In this document: positions 35,416 to 44,209 of the stretch, one piece after another
Numbering within the stretch: position 1 is the first letter of the stretch
How the letters are laid out: each line of letters begins with the position of its first letter
Notes under the pieces: generated by a model
The model's database searches: none
What the model was told of the DNA's origin: nothing
The model's input: the letters and a program-made list of their open reading frames with translations, nothing else
Assembly (NCBI RefSeq): GCF_010730055.1
Contig: NZ_AP022575.1
Location: 3,844,001 to 3,908,000 of the forward strand
DNA from: Mycobacterium shinjukuense
GTDB lineage: Bacteria; Actinomycetota; Actinomycetes; Mycobacteriales; Mycobacteriaceae
Direction: 5' to 3'
Length of the DNA stretch: 64,000 nt
Program-made: the position numbers and the translations under genes

Positions 35416-38400
35416 ATGACAGACACGACGCTGCCGCCTGACGACTCCGTCGACCGGATCGAACCGGTCGACATTCAGCAGGAGATGCAGCGCAGCTACA
35501 TCGATTATGCGATGAGCGTGATCGTCGGCCGCGCGCTGCCGGAAGTGCGCGACGGCCTCAAACCGGTGCACCGCCGCGTGCTGTATGCGATGTTTGACTC
35601 CGGGTTCCGACCGGACCGCAGCCACGCCAAGTCGGCGCGCTCGGTCGCCGAGACCATGGGCAATTACCACCCGCACGGCGACGCGTCGATTTACGACACC
35701 CTGGTGCGGATGGCGCAGCCGTGGTCGCTGCGCTATCCGCTGGTCGACGGCCAGGGCAACTTTGGCTCGCCGGGCAACGACCCACCGGCGGCGATGAGGT
35801 ACTGCACCTCCGGAGATACATTGGTGCGCTTGCCATTTGGGCAGTCTGTGCGGATCGCCGATGTGGTCTCGGACGCCCGGCCCAATTCGGACAACGAGGT
35901 CGAGCTGAAGGTCCTGGATCGGCACGGCAACCCGGTGGTGGCCGACCGGCTGTTCCATTCCGGCGACCATCAGACCTACACCGTGCGCACCGCCGAGGGC
36001 TATGAGGTCACGGGTACGTCGAACCACCCGTTGTTATGCCTGGTCAACGTTGGCGGCGTGCCCACACTGCTGTGGAAGCTCATCGAAGAGATCCGGCCCG
36101 GCGATTACGTCGTGCTGCAGCGGACCCCGCCAGTGGAATTGGGTCCAGCGGACTGGCACGACGTCATGGAAGCGCTGCTGCTGGGCGCCTTGATCAGCGA
36201 GGGTTTCGTATCCGACACACGCGCTGGATTCAATAACCTCGACCGCGACTATTTCGACGTGTGTGGGCAACGGTCGGCGGGCAAGGTGGTACCCGACTGG
36301 CTGTGGCACTCGCCCGCCGCCGTGAAACGCGCCTTCCTGCAGGCGCTGTTCGAAGGTGCCGGTTCGTGCTCGAGATTGCCGCGCAACACCATTCAGGTGT
36401 CGTACTCGACGCGCAGTGAGCGCCTCGCCGCCGATGTCCAGCAGCTGCTGCTGGAGTTCGGTGTCGTGTCTAGGCGCTACCGACATGCTGTCGGCGAGCA
36501 CAAGGTCGTCATCACCAACCGAGCCCAGGCCGAACTCTTCGCCACCCAAATCGGTTTCGGTGGTGTCAAGCAAACCAAGCTGACGACGATCTTAGGCTCC
36601 ATGTCACCGTGCGCCGGGATGGACGGCGACCACGTTCCCGGGCTGGCGAGGTTCATCCGCAAGCACTGCGGCAGCCGGTGGGTCGACAAGGACTGGCTGA
36701 ACCGCCACAATATCGACCGCATCCAACGCTGGCGCACCCGCGGAGCAGAAATCCTGTCGCACATCGCCGACCCCGACGTGCGTGCCATCGCCACCGACCT
36801 GACGGACGGCCGGTTCTACTACGCGCGCGTCGCTTCCGTGACCGACGCCGGCGTGCAGGCGGTGTACAGCCTGCGCGTGGACACCGAGGACCACGCATTC
36901 CTGACCAACGGCTTTGTCAGCCACAACACCGAAGCCCGGTTGACCCCGTTGGCGATGGAGATGCTACGGGAAATCGACGAGGAGACAGTCGATTTCATCC
37001 CCAACTACGACGGCCGGGTGCAGGAGCCGACGGTGCTGCCCAGCCGGTTTCCCAACCTGCTGGCCAACGGCTCCGGCGGCATCGCGGTCGGCATGGCCAC
37101 CAACATCCCGCCACACAACCTGCGCGAGCTTGCCGATGCGGTGTTTTGGGCGCTGGACAATTACGATGCCGACGAAGAGACGACGCTGGCCGCCGTCATG
37201 GAACGGGTCAAGGGTCCCGACTTCCCGACCGCCGGACTGATCGTCGGTTCCCAAGGGATTGCCGACGCCTACACGACCGGCCGCGGTTCCATCCGGATGC
37301 GCGGAGTCGTTGAGGTAGAAGAAGATTCACGCGGCCGCACCTCGCTGGTCATCACCGAGCTGCCGTATCAGGTCAACCACGACAACTTCATCACCTCGAT
37401 CGCCGAACAGGTCCGTGACGGCAAGCTCACCGGCATCGCCAACATCGAGGACCAGTCCAGCGACCGGGTCGGTCTGCGAATCGTCATCGAAATCAAGCGC
37501 GATGCCGTGGCCAAGGTGGTGCTCAACAATCTCTACAAGCACACCCAGCTGCAGACCAGCTTCGGCGCCAACATGCTGGCGATCGTGGACGGCGTGCCGC
37601 GCACGCTGCGGTTGGATCAGCTGATCCGCCACTATGTCGACCACCAACTCGACGTGATCGTCCGGCGCACCACCTACCGGCTGCGCAAGGCCAACGAGCG
37701 GGCCCACATCCTGCGCGGTTTGGTCAAAGCGCTTGACGCGCTGGATGAGGTCATCGCTTTGATTCGGGCGTCGGAGACCGTCGACATCGCCCGGGCCGGG
37801 CTGATCGAGTTGCTCGACATCGACGAGATCCAGGCCCAGGCGATCCTGGACATGCAGCTGCGGCGGCTGGCCGCCCTGGAACGCCAGCGCATCATCGACG
37901 ACCTGGCCAGGATCGAGGCCGAGATCGCCGACCTGGAAGACATCCTGGCCAAACCCGAACGGCAACGGGGGATCGTGCGCGACGAGCTCGGCGAGATCGT
38001 CGACAAGCACGGCGACGACCGTCGCACCCGGATCGTCGCTGCCGACGGCGAGGTCAGCGACGAGGATCTGATCGCCCGCGAGGACGTCGTCGTCACCATC
38101 ACCGAAACCGGATATGCCAAGCGTACCAAGACCGACCTGTACCGCAGCCAAAAGCGCGGCGGGAAGGGCGTGCAGGGCGCGGGGCTCAAGCAAGACGACA
38201 TCGTGCGGCACTTCTTTGTGTGCTCGACCCACGACTGGATCCTGTTTTTCACCACGCAGGGCCGGGTGTATCGGGCCAAGGCCTACGAGCTACCCGAAGC
38301 CTCCCGCACGGCGCGCGGCCAGCACGTCGCCAACCTGCTGGCCTTCCAGCCCGAGGAGCGCATCGCCCAGGTCATCCAGATCCGCGGCTACGAGGACGCC

Positions 38401-39060
38401 CCGTATCTGGTGCTCGCCACCCGCAACGGTCTGGTCAAGAAGTCACGGTTGACCGACTTCGACTCCAACCGCTCGGGTGGAATCGTGGCCATCAACCTGC
38501 GCGACAACGACGAACTCGTTGGCGCCGTGCTGTGTTCGGCCGGCGATGACCTGCTGCTGGTGTCGGCCAACGGGCAGTCCATCAGGTTCTCGGCGACCGA
38601 CGAGGCGCTGCGGCCAATGGGCCGGGCCACCTCCGGCGTGCAGGGCATGCGGTTCAACCCCGACGACCGGTTGCTGTCACTGAACGTGGTCCGTGCGGGT
38701 ACCTATTTGTTGGTTGCCACGTCTGGCGGCTACGCCAAACGCACCGCGATCGAGGAGTACCCGGTGCAGGGGCGCGGCGGCAAGGGCGTGTTGACCGTGA
38801 TGTACGACCGGCGGCGCGGCAGGTTGGTCGGGGCGTTGATCGTCGACGACGACAGCGAGCTTTACGCGATCACCTCCGGCGGCGGAGTCATTCGCACGGC
38901 GGCGCGCCAGGTCCGCAAGGCGGGACGGCAGACCAAGGGCGTGCGCTTGATGAACCTGGGCGAGGGCGACACACTGTTAGCCATCGCACGCAACGCCGAG
39001 GAAGGCGCCGACGAGAATGGTTCGGGCGACGCCCGCGGAGTGGGCGCACCGCCCGCCTGA
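35416..39060 (+). CDS. gyrA: DNA gyrase subunit A, interrupted by an intein
   Basis: The translated protein has 1214 residues: a 129-residue N-extein, a 375-residue intein and a C-extein, which rejoin to an 839-residue gyrase subunit (M. tuberculosis 838). The winged-helix region contains HAKSARSVAETMGNYHPHGD, with Gly88, Ala90, Ser91 and Asp94 all of the fluoroquinolone-susceptible type and Thr95 at the natural polymorphic site. The catalytic Tyr129 is the last residue before the intein, so splicing is essential for activity. The C-terminal beta-pinwheel has the GyrA-box-like RSQKRGGKGVQGAG. It is co-transcribed with gyrB. Confidence 0.98.
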   Translation: MTDTTLPPDDSVDRIEPVDIQQEMQRSYIDYAMSVIVGRALPEVRDGLKPVHRRVLYAMFDSGFRPDRSHAKSARSVAETMGNYHPHGDASIYDTLVRMAQPWSLRYPLVDGQGNFGSPGNDPPAAMRYCTSGDTLVRLPFGQSVRIADVVSDARPNSDNEVELKVLDRHGNPVVADRLFHSGDHQTYTVRTAEGYEVTGTSNHPLLCLVNVGGVPTLLWKLIEEIRPGDYVVLQRTPPVELGPADWHDVMEALLLGALISEGFVSDTRAGFNNLDRDYFDVCGQRSAGKVVPDWLWHSPAAVKRAFLQALFEGAGSCSRLPRNTIQVSYSTRSERLAADVQQLLLEFGVVSRRYRHAVGEHKVVITNRAQAELFATQIGFGGVKQTKLTTILGSMSPCAGMDGDHVPGLARFIRKHCGSRWVDKDWLNRHNIDRIQRWRTRGAEILSHIADPDVRAIATDLTDGRFYYARVASVTDAGVQAVYSLRVDTEDHAFLTNGFVSHNTEARLTPLAMEMLREIDEETVDFIPNYDGRVQEPTVLPSRFPNLLANGSGGIAVGMATNIPPHNLRELADAVFWALDNYDADEETTLAAVMERVKGPDFPTAGLIVGSQGIADAYTTGRGSIRMRGVVEVEEDSRGRTSLVITELPYQVNHDNFITSIAEQVRDGKLTGIANIEDQSSDRVGLRIVIEIKRDAVAKVVLNNLYKHTQLQTSFGANMLAIVDGVPRTLRLDQLIRHYVDHQLDVIVRRTTYRLRKANERAHILRGLVKALDALDEVIALIRASETVDIARAGLIELLDIDEIQAQAILDMQLRRLAALERQRIIDDLARIEAEIADLEDILAKPERQRGIVRDELGEIVDKHGDDRRTRIVAADGEVSDEDLIAREDVVVTITETGYAKRTKTDLYRSQKRGGKGVQGAGLKQDDIVRHFFVCSTHDWILFFTTQGRVYRAKAYELPEASRTARGQHVANLLAFQPEERIAQVIQIRGYEDAPYLVLATRNGLVKKSRLTDFDSNRSGGIVAINLRDNDELVGAVLCSAGDDLLLVSANGQSIRFSATDEALRPMGRATSGVQGMRFNPDDRLLSLNVVRAGTYLLVATSGGYAKRTAIEEYPVQGRGGKGVLTVMYDRRRGRLVGALIVDDDSELYAITSGGGVIRTAARQVRKAGRQTKGVRLMNLGEGDTLLAIARNAEEGADENGSGDARGVGAPPA
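35803..36927 (+). mobile_element. GyrA intein with degenerate homing-endonuclease domain
   Basis: The intein runs from Cys1 (CTSGDTLVRLPFG) to the terminal His-Asn before Thr+1 (FVSHN then TEARL), inserted after Tyr129. The splicing motifs are complete: block B has GTSNHPLL, and blocks F and G include YSLRVDTEDHAFLTNGF. A dodecapeptide homing-endonuclease domain is present. Its first helix reads LLGALISEGF (intein residue 126 on). In the second, FEGAGS (residues 183-188) has Ala186 where the catalytic Asp normally stands. The two helices are only about 45 residues apart. The intein should splice, but homing is probably lost. Confidence 0.95.
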
Positions 39061-39125
39061 CAATGGGTTGGGTAGGTCGGCCAGACGCTGGATCGGCCCG
39101 GGAGATCCCGGGCAACTAGACTCAG

Positions 39126-39169
39126 CCCGACGACGATGCGGGCGGTGCCCGACGACGATGCGGGCGGGG
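39126..39169. repeat. 22-bp direct repeat, two copies, after gyrA
   Basis: Two head-to-tail copies of CCCGACGACGATGCGGGCGG plus two bases lie at 39126-39147 and 39148-39169, between gyrA and the DUF3566 gene. They share the core GACGATGCGGGC with the array upstream of pcnA and, inverted, with the repeat near parB. Confidence 0.75.
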
Positions 39170-39212
39170 CCTACGGAGGAGTCGGGCCTGGGAACACATG
39201 TGAGGAGCCGGG

Positions 39213-40088
39213 GTGACTTCACCGAACGAGCCGGGCGCCCCCAACCAGGGCGATAGCCCCACTGGGGATGGGTTGGCCGAGCTTACCGGCACACACCGGG
39301 CGACGAGCGGACCCAGCCGCCTGCCAGATGCCGCAGACACACCACCCTGGCAACGCGGGGCCGCCCGACCACCGCACCCAACGCAGTGGCACGCGTCCGA
39401 TCCCCCCACCGAGGTGCGGCCGCCCGGCTCCACCTCGGCAGAGGCCCGATTGAACCGCTTCATCGCCGGTACCTCCGCACCGGCTGCCGGTGCGGCCGAT
39501 GTCTCGGCAATGCGCGGCGACGGTCCGCCTGTGGAGGCCTACGCCAGCGAGTTGCCCGATCTGTCGGGCCCCATCCCCCGCGCCGCACCGCGCAAGCCCC
39601 CACCCGAGCTACGCCCGGAGGTGCCCAGCGTGCCGGCCGTCGGACCCGACACCGGCCGCTCGGCGACGCCGGAAGGCCGAGAAATCCGCGAAAGCCGGGT
39701 TCAGGTGGCCTCCCGACGAGCCCGCGGACCGGTGCGGGCCAGCATGCAGATCCGGCGGATCGACCCCTGGAGCACGTTGAAGGTGTCGCTGCTGCTCTCG
39801 GTGGCGCTGTTCTTCGTGTGGATGATCGCGGTGGCGTTCCTCTACCTGGTGCTCGGCGGCATGGGTGTGTGGGCCAAGCTCAACAGCAACGTCGGCGACC
39901 TGCTGAACAACACCAGCGGCAGCAGCGGGGAACTCGTTTCCAGCGGCACCATATTCGGTGGCGCTGTGCTGATCGGGCTGGTCAACATCGTCCTGCTGAC
40001 GGCGCTGGCCACCATCGGCGCGTTCGTGTACAACCTGACGACCGATCTGATCGGCGGCATCGAAGTGACCCTGGCAGACCGGGACTAA
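39213..40088 (+). CDS. DUF3566 membrane protein (Rv0007-like)
   Basis: The product has 291 residues from GTG 39213 (M. tuberculosis Rv0007 304). A long disordered Pro/Ala/Arg-rich cytoplasmic region (to about 180) precedes the conserved core SMQIRRIDPWSTLKVSLLLS. Two membrane helices (about 190-215 and 245-270) flank an extracytoplasmic loop with KLNSNVGDLLNNTSG. The function is not established, but the gene is conserved next to gyrA in actinobacteria. Confidence 0.9.
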   Translation: MTSPNEPGAPNQGDSPTGDGLAELTGTHRATSGPSRLPDAADTPPWQRGAARPPHPTQWHASDPPTEVRPPGSTSAEARLNRFIAGTSAPAAGAADVSAMRGDGPPVEAYASELPDLSGPIPRAAPRKPPPELRPEVPSVPAVGPDTGRSATPEGREIRESRVQVASRRARGPVRASMQIRRIDPWSTLKVSLLLSVALFFVWMIAVAFLYLVLGGMGVWAKLNSNVGDLLNNTSGSSGELVSSGTIFGGAVLIGLVNIVLLTALATIGAFVYNLTTDLIGGIEVTLADRD

Positions 40089-40178
40089 GACCGGACCAAA
40101 GCAGGACCAACCTGGACTAACGCGTTTTGGGAGGCGGGCGGCAATTGCGGTAATCTCGTTCGGCCGCCCGCACAGCGC

Positions 40179-40252
40179 GGGCCTATAGCTCAGGCGGTTA
40201 GAGCGCTTCGCTGATAACGAAGAGGTCGGAGGTTCGAGTCCTCCTAGGCCCA
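40179..40252 (+). tRNA. ileT: tRNA-Ile (GAT)
   Basis: This is a 74-nt cloverleaf: acceptor GGGCCTA paired with TAGGCCC, D-arm TAGCTCAGGCGGTTAGAGC, anticodon GAT at 40213-40215, T-arm GGAGGTTCGAGTCCTCC and discriminator A. CCA is not encoded. Confidence 0.97.
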
Positions 40253-40396
40253 CGACCAGGTGCCCGTCCCGACGGTGTGGGTGGCGCGGCAGCTGGCGGT
40301 GCTGGCCGCGGCGGCGATGGTGCGGTCGCGACGCGATGTCGGGGTCTGGCACCTGGCGGCAGATCCGAGCTCTGGTCAGGCGCCTGACTACGAAGA

Positions 40397-40469
40397 GGGG
40401 CCTTAGCTCAGTTGGTAGAGCACCGCCTTTGCAAGGCGGGGGTCAGGGGTTCGAGTCCCCTAGGCTCCA
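40397..40469 (+). tRNA. alaT: tRNA-Ala (TGC)
   Basis: This is a 73-nt cloverleaf: acceptor GGGGCCT paired with AGGCTCC, D-arm TAGCTCAGTTGGTAGAGC, anticodon TGC at 40430-40432, T-arm AGGGGTTCGAGTCCCCT and discriminator A. The Ile-Ala pair after gyrA is conserved in mycobacteria. Confidence 0.97.
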
Positions 40470-40586
40470 CTACGACTAGGTCGACGGGCGCTGGCCCACA
40501 CCGAAGCCGGCCGGTGCCGGCCACCTAATCCTAATCCGCCGTGCGCCGACAACCGTTCGCAACCCATCGGGGCCCGGTCGGCTGAG

Positions 40587-41015
40587 CTACGGCCGGGGTT
40601 GGACGTCCACGCTCGGTGGCAGCGGCGACGGCTCGGGGCGCATCGAGCGCCGGACGATGGTGAAAGCGACGGCACCCCCGGCCAGGACCACGGTGGTGGT
40701 CGCCGCGGCAATCAACCAGGTTCGCTTGTTGTGCCGTTGGGACCGGCGAACGTCCTGGATGACCTGCGGCAGGTTGGCGACCGCTTCCTGGGCGGCGGCC
40801 AGTTCTTGCGCGATCGTGTCTTGGGCGGCAGCGATCTCCTGGGCCAGCCGGCCTTCCCGGTAGCGGCGCCGAAGCTGCGACGCGGTCGCGCGCGCGGATT
40901 GCACCCCGAGTCCGACGACTCCGCGGGTGACGTCCACCGGTCCCACCGCCGAGTAGGTCAGGCCGCGGGTCAGCCGCTCCCGTGGGGTCAACCGGGTTTC
41001 TGCCGTTGTGCTCAT
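40587..41015 (-). CDS. cwsA: Cell wall synthesis protein CwsA
   Basis: The product has 142 residues (M. tuberculosis Rv0008c 145). The cytoplasmic N-terminus (LTPRERLTRGLTYSAVGPVD) and the Ala/Gln-rich helix (about 45-85) form a likely coiled coil. One membrane helix lies near residues 100-120 (TWLIAAATTTVVLAGGAVAF), with a short Pro-rich tail outside. In mycobacteria CwsA binds CrgA and the polar protein Wag31 and helps control growth and division. crgA lies 1.3 kb away. Confidence 0.88.
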   Translation of the reverse strand: MSTTAETRLTPRERLTRGLTYSAVGPVDVTRGVVGLGVQSARATASQLRRRYREGRLAQEIAAAQDTIAQELAAAQEAVANLPQVIQDVRRSQRHNKRTWLIAAATTTVVLAGGAVAFTIVRRSMRPEPSPLPPSVDVQPRP

Positions 41016-41157
41016 CTGCCGCCTTTCTGTCTTCGGAACCCAGAGCTACGCAAAGTACCTCCACAGACTGCCACCATAGGAACGCCGGCGGGCATAATGC
41101 CCGCATGCCACACCGTTCCGCCGGGAGGGGCACCGGACGCAGGAGCCACAGTGCCTA

Positions 41158-41706
41158 ATGGCAGACTGTGCTCCCGTGACCACCAGCCCCATCCAGACCG
41201 CCACCGCCACACTGCACACCAACCGGGGAGACATCAAGATCGCCCTGTTCGGAAACCACGCGCCCAAGACCGTCTCGAACTTCGTGGGCCTGGCCCAAGG
41301 CACCAAGGAGTACTCGACCCAAAACGCGTCGGGCGGTCCCTCGGGCCCGTTCTATGACGGCGCCATCTTCCACCGGGTGATCCGGGGGTTCATGATCCAG
41401 GGGGGCGACCCGACGGGTACCGGCCGCGGCGGCCCGGGCTACAAGTTCGCCGACGAGTTCCACCCCGAGCTGCAATTCGATAAGCCCTATCTGCTCGCGA
41501 TGGCCAACGCCGGCCCGGGCACCAACGGCTCACAGTTTTTCATCACCGTCGGCAAGACCCCGCACCTGAATCGGCGCCACACGATCTTCGGCGAAGTGGT
41601 CGACCCGGAGTCACAGCGGGTGGTCGACGCGATCTCGAACACGCCCACCGACGGTAACGACCGGCCCACCGACCCGGTGGTCATCGAGTCGATCACGATC
41701 TCCTAA
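41158..41706 (+). CDS. ppiA: Cyclophilin-type peptidyl-prolyl isomerase PpiA
   Basis: The product has 182 residues, equal to M. tuberculosis PpiA. The cyclophilin fold shows FYDGAIFHRVIRGFMIQGGD (catalytic Arg), GTNGSQFFITV and HTIFGEVVD. It catalyses cis-trans isomerisation of prolyl bonds. No classical signal peptide is seen, so the protein is probably cytosolic, though the family member has been reported extracellularly. The promoter is shared with the divergent cwsA in a 142-bp gap. Confidence 0.95.
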   Translation: MADCAPVTTSPIQTATATLHTNRGDIKIALFGNHAPKTVSNFVGLAQGTKEYSTQNASGGPSGPFYDGAIFHRVIRGFMIQGGDPTGTGRGGPGYKFADEFHPELQFDKPYLLAMANAGPGTNGSQFFITVGKTPHLNRRHTIFGEVVDPESQRVVDAISNTPTDGNDRPTDPVVIESITIS

Positions 41707-41789
41707 GCCCAAGTCGCCGCGACGGCGCGCACAATGCCGGCCGCAGCGGCGTGTCGACGTAGCGCCACGCGGCCTCGCGGACGACGGGC

Positions 41790-42197
41790 TCAGTACCCAG
41801 CCGCGGTCAACGCGTCGAGCACCCGCAGCGGGTCGGTGCCGAGATCCCAACGGGACAAGACCACCAGTCCCCCGGCGACCGTTTCGATCTCCAGCAGCCG
41901 GACCGTGCGAGCGTAGCGGCGGAACTCCGAGATCCGGATGATCTTGATCTGCGGGCGGGACATTACCTGCGTCCGAAACCAGCCCCGGATCGCCAGGCCG
42001 TCGGGGGTGATTGCCAGTTTCGGGCGCGCGCGCCAGGAGAAGCTCGCAAACAGGATCAGACCCAGGGCGGCAATGCCCGTCATGAAGCGACCCACCGGAT
42101 CTGTGACCAGGGTCACACAGGCGGTAGCCATCACGAGGCCGCCGACTCCACAACCAGCGATTCCTGCGGCCTTAGGCTCCCATTGTGTTTGCTGCAC
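41790..42197 (-). CDS. PH-domain-like membrane protein (Rv0010c-like)
   Basis: The product has about 135 residues from GTG 42197; a start at 42221 is possible. Two membrane helices (about 10-30 and 38-55) are followed by a bacterial PH-like domain with RPKLAITPDGLAIRGWF and LLEIETVAGGLVVLSRWDLG. The orthologue has no assigned function. It lies 155 nt from crgA on the same strand. Confidence 0.85.
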   Translation of the reverse strand: MQQTQWEPKAAGIAGCGVGGLVMATACVTLVTDPVGRFMTGIAALGLILFASFSWRARPKLAITPDGLAIRGWFRTQVMSRPQIKIIRISEFRRYARTVRLLEIETVAGGLVVLSRWDLGTDPLRVLDALTAAGY

Positions 42198-42352
42198 GCG
42201 CTGCCTAAACCCTCCCACCACGATGGATACGGTTATCCACAGACGCTATCAACAGTGGGGATGAATCACACGCGTGTGATTGAACGCCAACAAGGTTGCT
42301 GGCTCAGTAAAGAACCCACGGCAAGATGAATTCATTACGCCCGCGTCAACGG

Positions 42353-42634
42353 TCAGTGCCAGCGCATCGTGAGCAACAGGCCGGTGATCATGAAGGCGAA
42401 CGCGATCGCGTAGTTCCACGGGCCGAGGTCGGCCATCCAGCGCAGCGCCGCGGGCGCCTGACTGCCGAGGGCGGCCAACTGAAACACCATCAACCAGACG
42501 AGGCCGATCAACATCAGACCGATGAACAAGGATACGAACCACACACTCGACGGTCCGGCCTTGACCTTCACCGGTGTGCGGCTGACCGCGCTGACGGCGA
42601 AGCCGTTCTTCTTGCGGACCTTGGACTTGGGCAT
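42353..42634 (-). CDS. crgA: Cell division protein CrgA
   Basis: The product has 93 residues, as in M. tuberculosis. It starts MPKSKVRKKN and has two membrane helices (about 30-52 and 70-90). CrgA bridges FtsZ, FtsQ, FtsI/PbpB and CwsA at the septum and stabilises the divisome. A divergent gap of 123 bp separates it from the DUF881 gene. Confidence 0.95.
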   Translation of the reverse strand: MPKSKVRKKNGFAVSAVSRTPVKVKAGPSSVWFVSLFIGLMLIGLVWLMVFQLAALGSQAPAALRWMADLGPWNYAIAFAFMITGLLLTMRWH

Positions 42635-42757
42635 TGTTACCTCGTGGATACCTCAACAAGACGAGTGGGACGGTGCGACGAGTACGGTTGCAGCTGGGGG
42701 CATACCGTGGCTACGAGCCTAACCCACCCGGCACCGTGACCAGGAAACGGAGACGCG

Positions 42758-43501
42758 ATGATCGATGGGCGCCGCTCCGCGTGGCGCCTCGGCGTCCCGC
42801 CGGTGTGTTTGCTGGCCGGGCTGCTGCTGGCCGCCACCCACGGGGTGTCTGGCGGCGCCGAGATTCGTCGCAGCGACGCTCCGCGCCTGGTCGACCTTGT
42901 CCGCGAGGCGCAGGCGTCGGTGGACGGGCTCAACACCCGACGGGAAGCGCTCACCGACCAGATCGACGCGGTGCACGGCCGCTCATCGGATACGGCGTTG
43001 GCGGCGATGCTCAGACGAGCCGCCGAGCTGGCCGGTGAGGCGAATATGAACCCGGTCCACGGGCCGGGCCTGGTGGTCAGGCTCGATGACGCGCAACGCG
43101 ACGCCAACGGACGCTTTCCGCGCGACGCCTCCCCCGATGACCTGGTGGTGCACCAGCAAGACATCGACGGTGTCCTCAACGCGCTGCGGAGCGCGGGCGC
43201 GGAGGCGATTCAGATGCAAGACCAGCGCATCATCGCGACCTCCGTCGTGCGCTGTGTCGGCAACACGTTGTTGCTCAACGGGCGCACCTACAGCCCGCCC
43301 TACACGATCACCGCGATCGGCAACGCCGCCGCCATGCAAGCGGCGCTGGCGGCCGCTCCCCTGGTGAGCCTCTACAAGCAGTACGTGGTCCGATTCGGCT
43401 TGGGCTACCACGAAGAGGTCAAGCCCGACGTGGCGATCGTCGGGCATTCCGGGGTGCCGCCGCTGCATTACGCGCAGCCCGCGGGTCCGATCGGATACTG
43501 A
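42758..43501 (+). CDS. DUF881 membrane-anchored protein (Rv0012-like)
   Basis: The product has 247 residues (M. tuberculosis 262) from ATG 42758 after GGAGACGCG. An N-terminal membrane anchor (about 12-32) is followed by a helical region and the DUF881 domain, with GPGLVVRLDDAQRD, ALRSAGAEAIQMQDQRI and NGRTYSPPYTITAIGN. DUF881 proteins are extracytoplasmic and occur in division or cell-wall gene neighbourhoods; their biochemical role is unknown. Confidence 0.88.
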   Translation: MIDGRRSAWRLGVPPVCLLAGLLLAATHGVSGGAEIRRSDAPRLVDLVREAQASVDGLNTRREALTDQIDAVHGRSSDTALAAMLRRAAELAGEANMNPVHGPGLVVRLDDAQRDANGRFPRDASPDDLVVHQQDIDGVLNALRSAGAEAIQMQDQRIIATSVVRCVGNTLLLNGRTYSPPYTITAIGNAAAMQAALAAAPLVSLYKQYVVRFGLGYHEEVKPDVAIVGHSGVPPLHYAQPAGPIGY

Positions 43502-43522
43502 ACCGGACGGTACCCTGGCACG

Positions 43523-44209
43523 ATGCGAATCCTGGTCGTCGACAACTACGACAGCTTCGTGTTCAACCTGGTGCAGTATCTGGGCCAGCTTGGCGTTGCG
43601 GCCGACGTGTGGCGCAACGACGACGCCCGGCTCTCGGACGAGGCCGCAATCGCCGCCCGGTTCGACGGTGTCTTGCTCAGCCCGGGCCCGGGCACCCCGG
43701 AACGCGCGGGCGCGTCGGTCGGCCTGGTCCGGGCATGCGCGGCGGCGTGCACCCCGCTGCTCGGGGTGTGCCTGGGGCATCAGGCCATCGGCGTGGCGTT
43801 CGGTGCCACCGTCGACCGCGCGCCCGAGTTGCTGCACGGCAAGACCAGCAGCGTGTTCCACACGAACGTGGGTGTGCTGCAAGGGCTTCCGGATCCGTTC
43901 ACGGCGACTCGATACCATTCGCTGACCATCCTGCCGGAGTCGTTGCCGCCGGAGCTGCAGGTCACCGCCCGCACCCAAAGCGGCGTCATCATGGCGGTGC
44001 GGCACACCGAGCTGCCGATCCACGGCGTCCAATTCCACCCGGAGTCGATCCTGACCGAGGGCGGCCACCGGATGCTGGCCAACTGGCTGGGCTACTGCGG
44101 ATGGGCGCGGGACGAGACGCTGGTGCGCCGGCTGGAGAGCGCAGTGCGGGCCGCGGTGCGGCCGCACCTGCCCAGCGATACCGGCGCTACTGACCGAACT
44201 TCAGCGTGA
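43523..44209 (+). CDS. trpG: Anthranilate/aminodeoxychorismate synthase glutaminase component (TrpG/PabA)
   Basis: The product has 228 residues (M. tuberculosis 232). The class I glutamine amidotransferase shows the nucleophile elbow GVCLGHQAIG (Cys about 84) and the His-Glu pair in GVQFHPESIL. It supplies ammonia for chorismate amination, most likely in folate synthesis as well as tryptophan, since no trp genes are nearby. Its last 23 nt overlap the end of pknB on the opposite strand, as in M. tuberculosis. Confidence 0.94.
   Translation: MRILVVDNYDSFVFNLVQYLGQLGVAADVWRNDDARLSDEAAIAARFDGVLLSPGPGTPERAGASVGLVRACAAACTPLLGVCLGHQAIGVAFGATVDRAPELLHGKTSSVFHTNVGVLQGLPDPFTATRYHSLTILPESLPPELQVTARTQSGVIMAVRHTELPIHGVQFHPESILTEGGHRMLANWLGYCGWARDETLVRRLESAVRAAVRPHLPSDTGATDRTSA

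Noticed and set aside
35416..35805. Fluoroquinolone-resistance mutation in gyrA
   Set aside because: Positions 88, 90, 91 and 94 are Gly, Ala, Ser and Asp, the susceptible residues; Thr95 is a natural variant.
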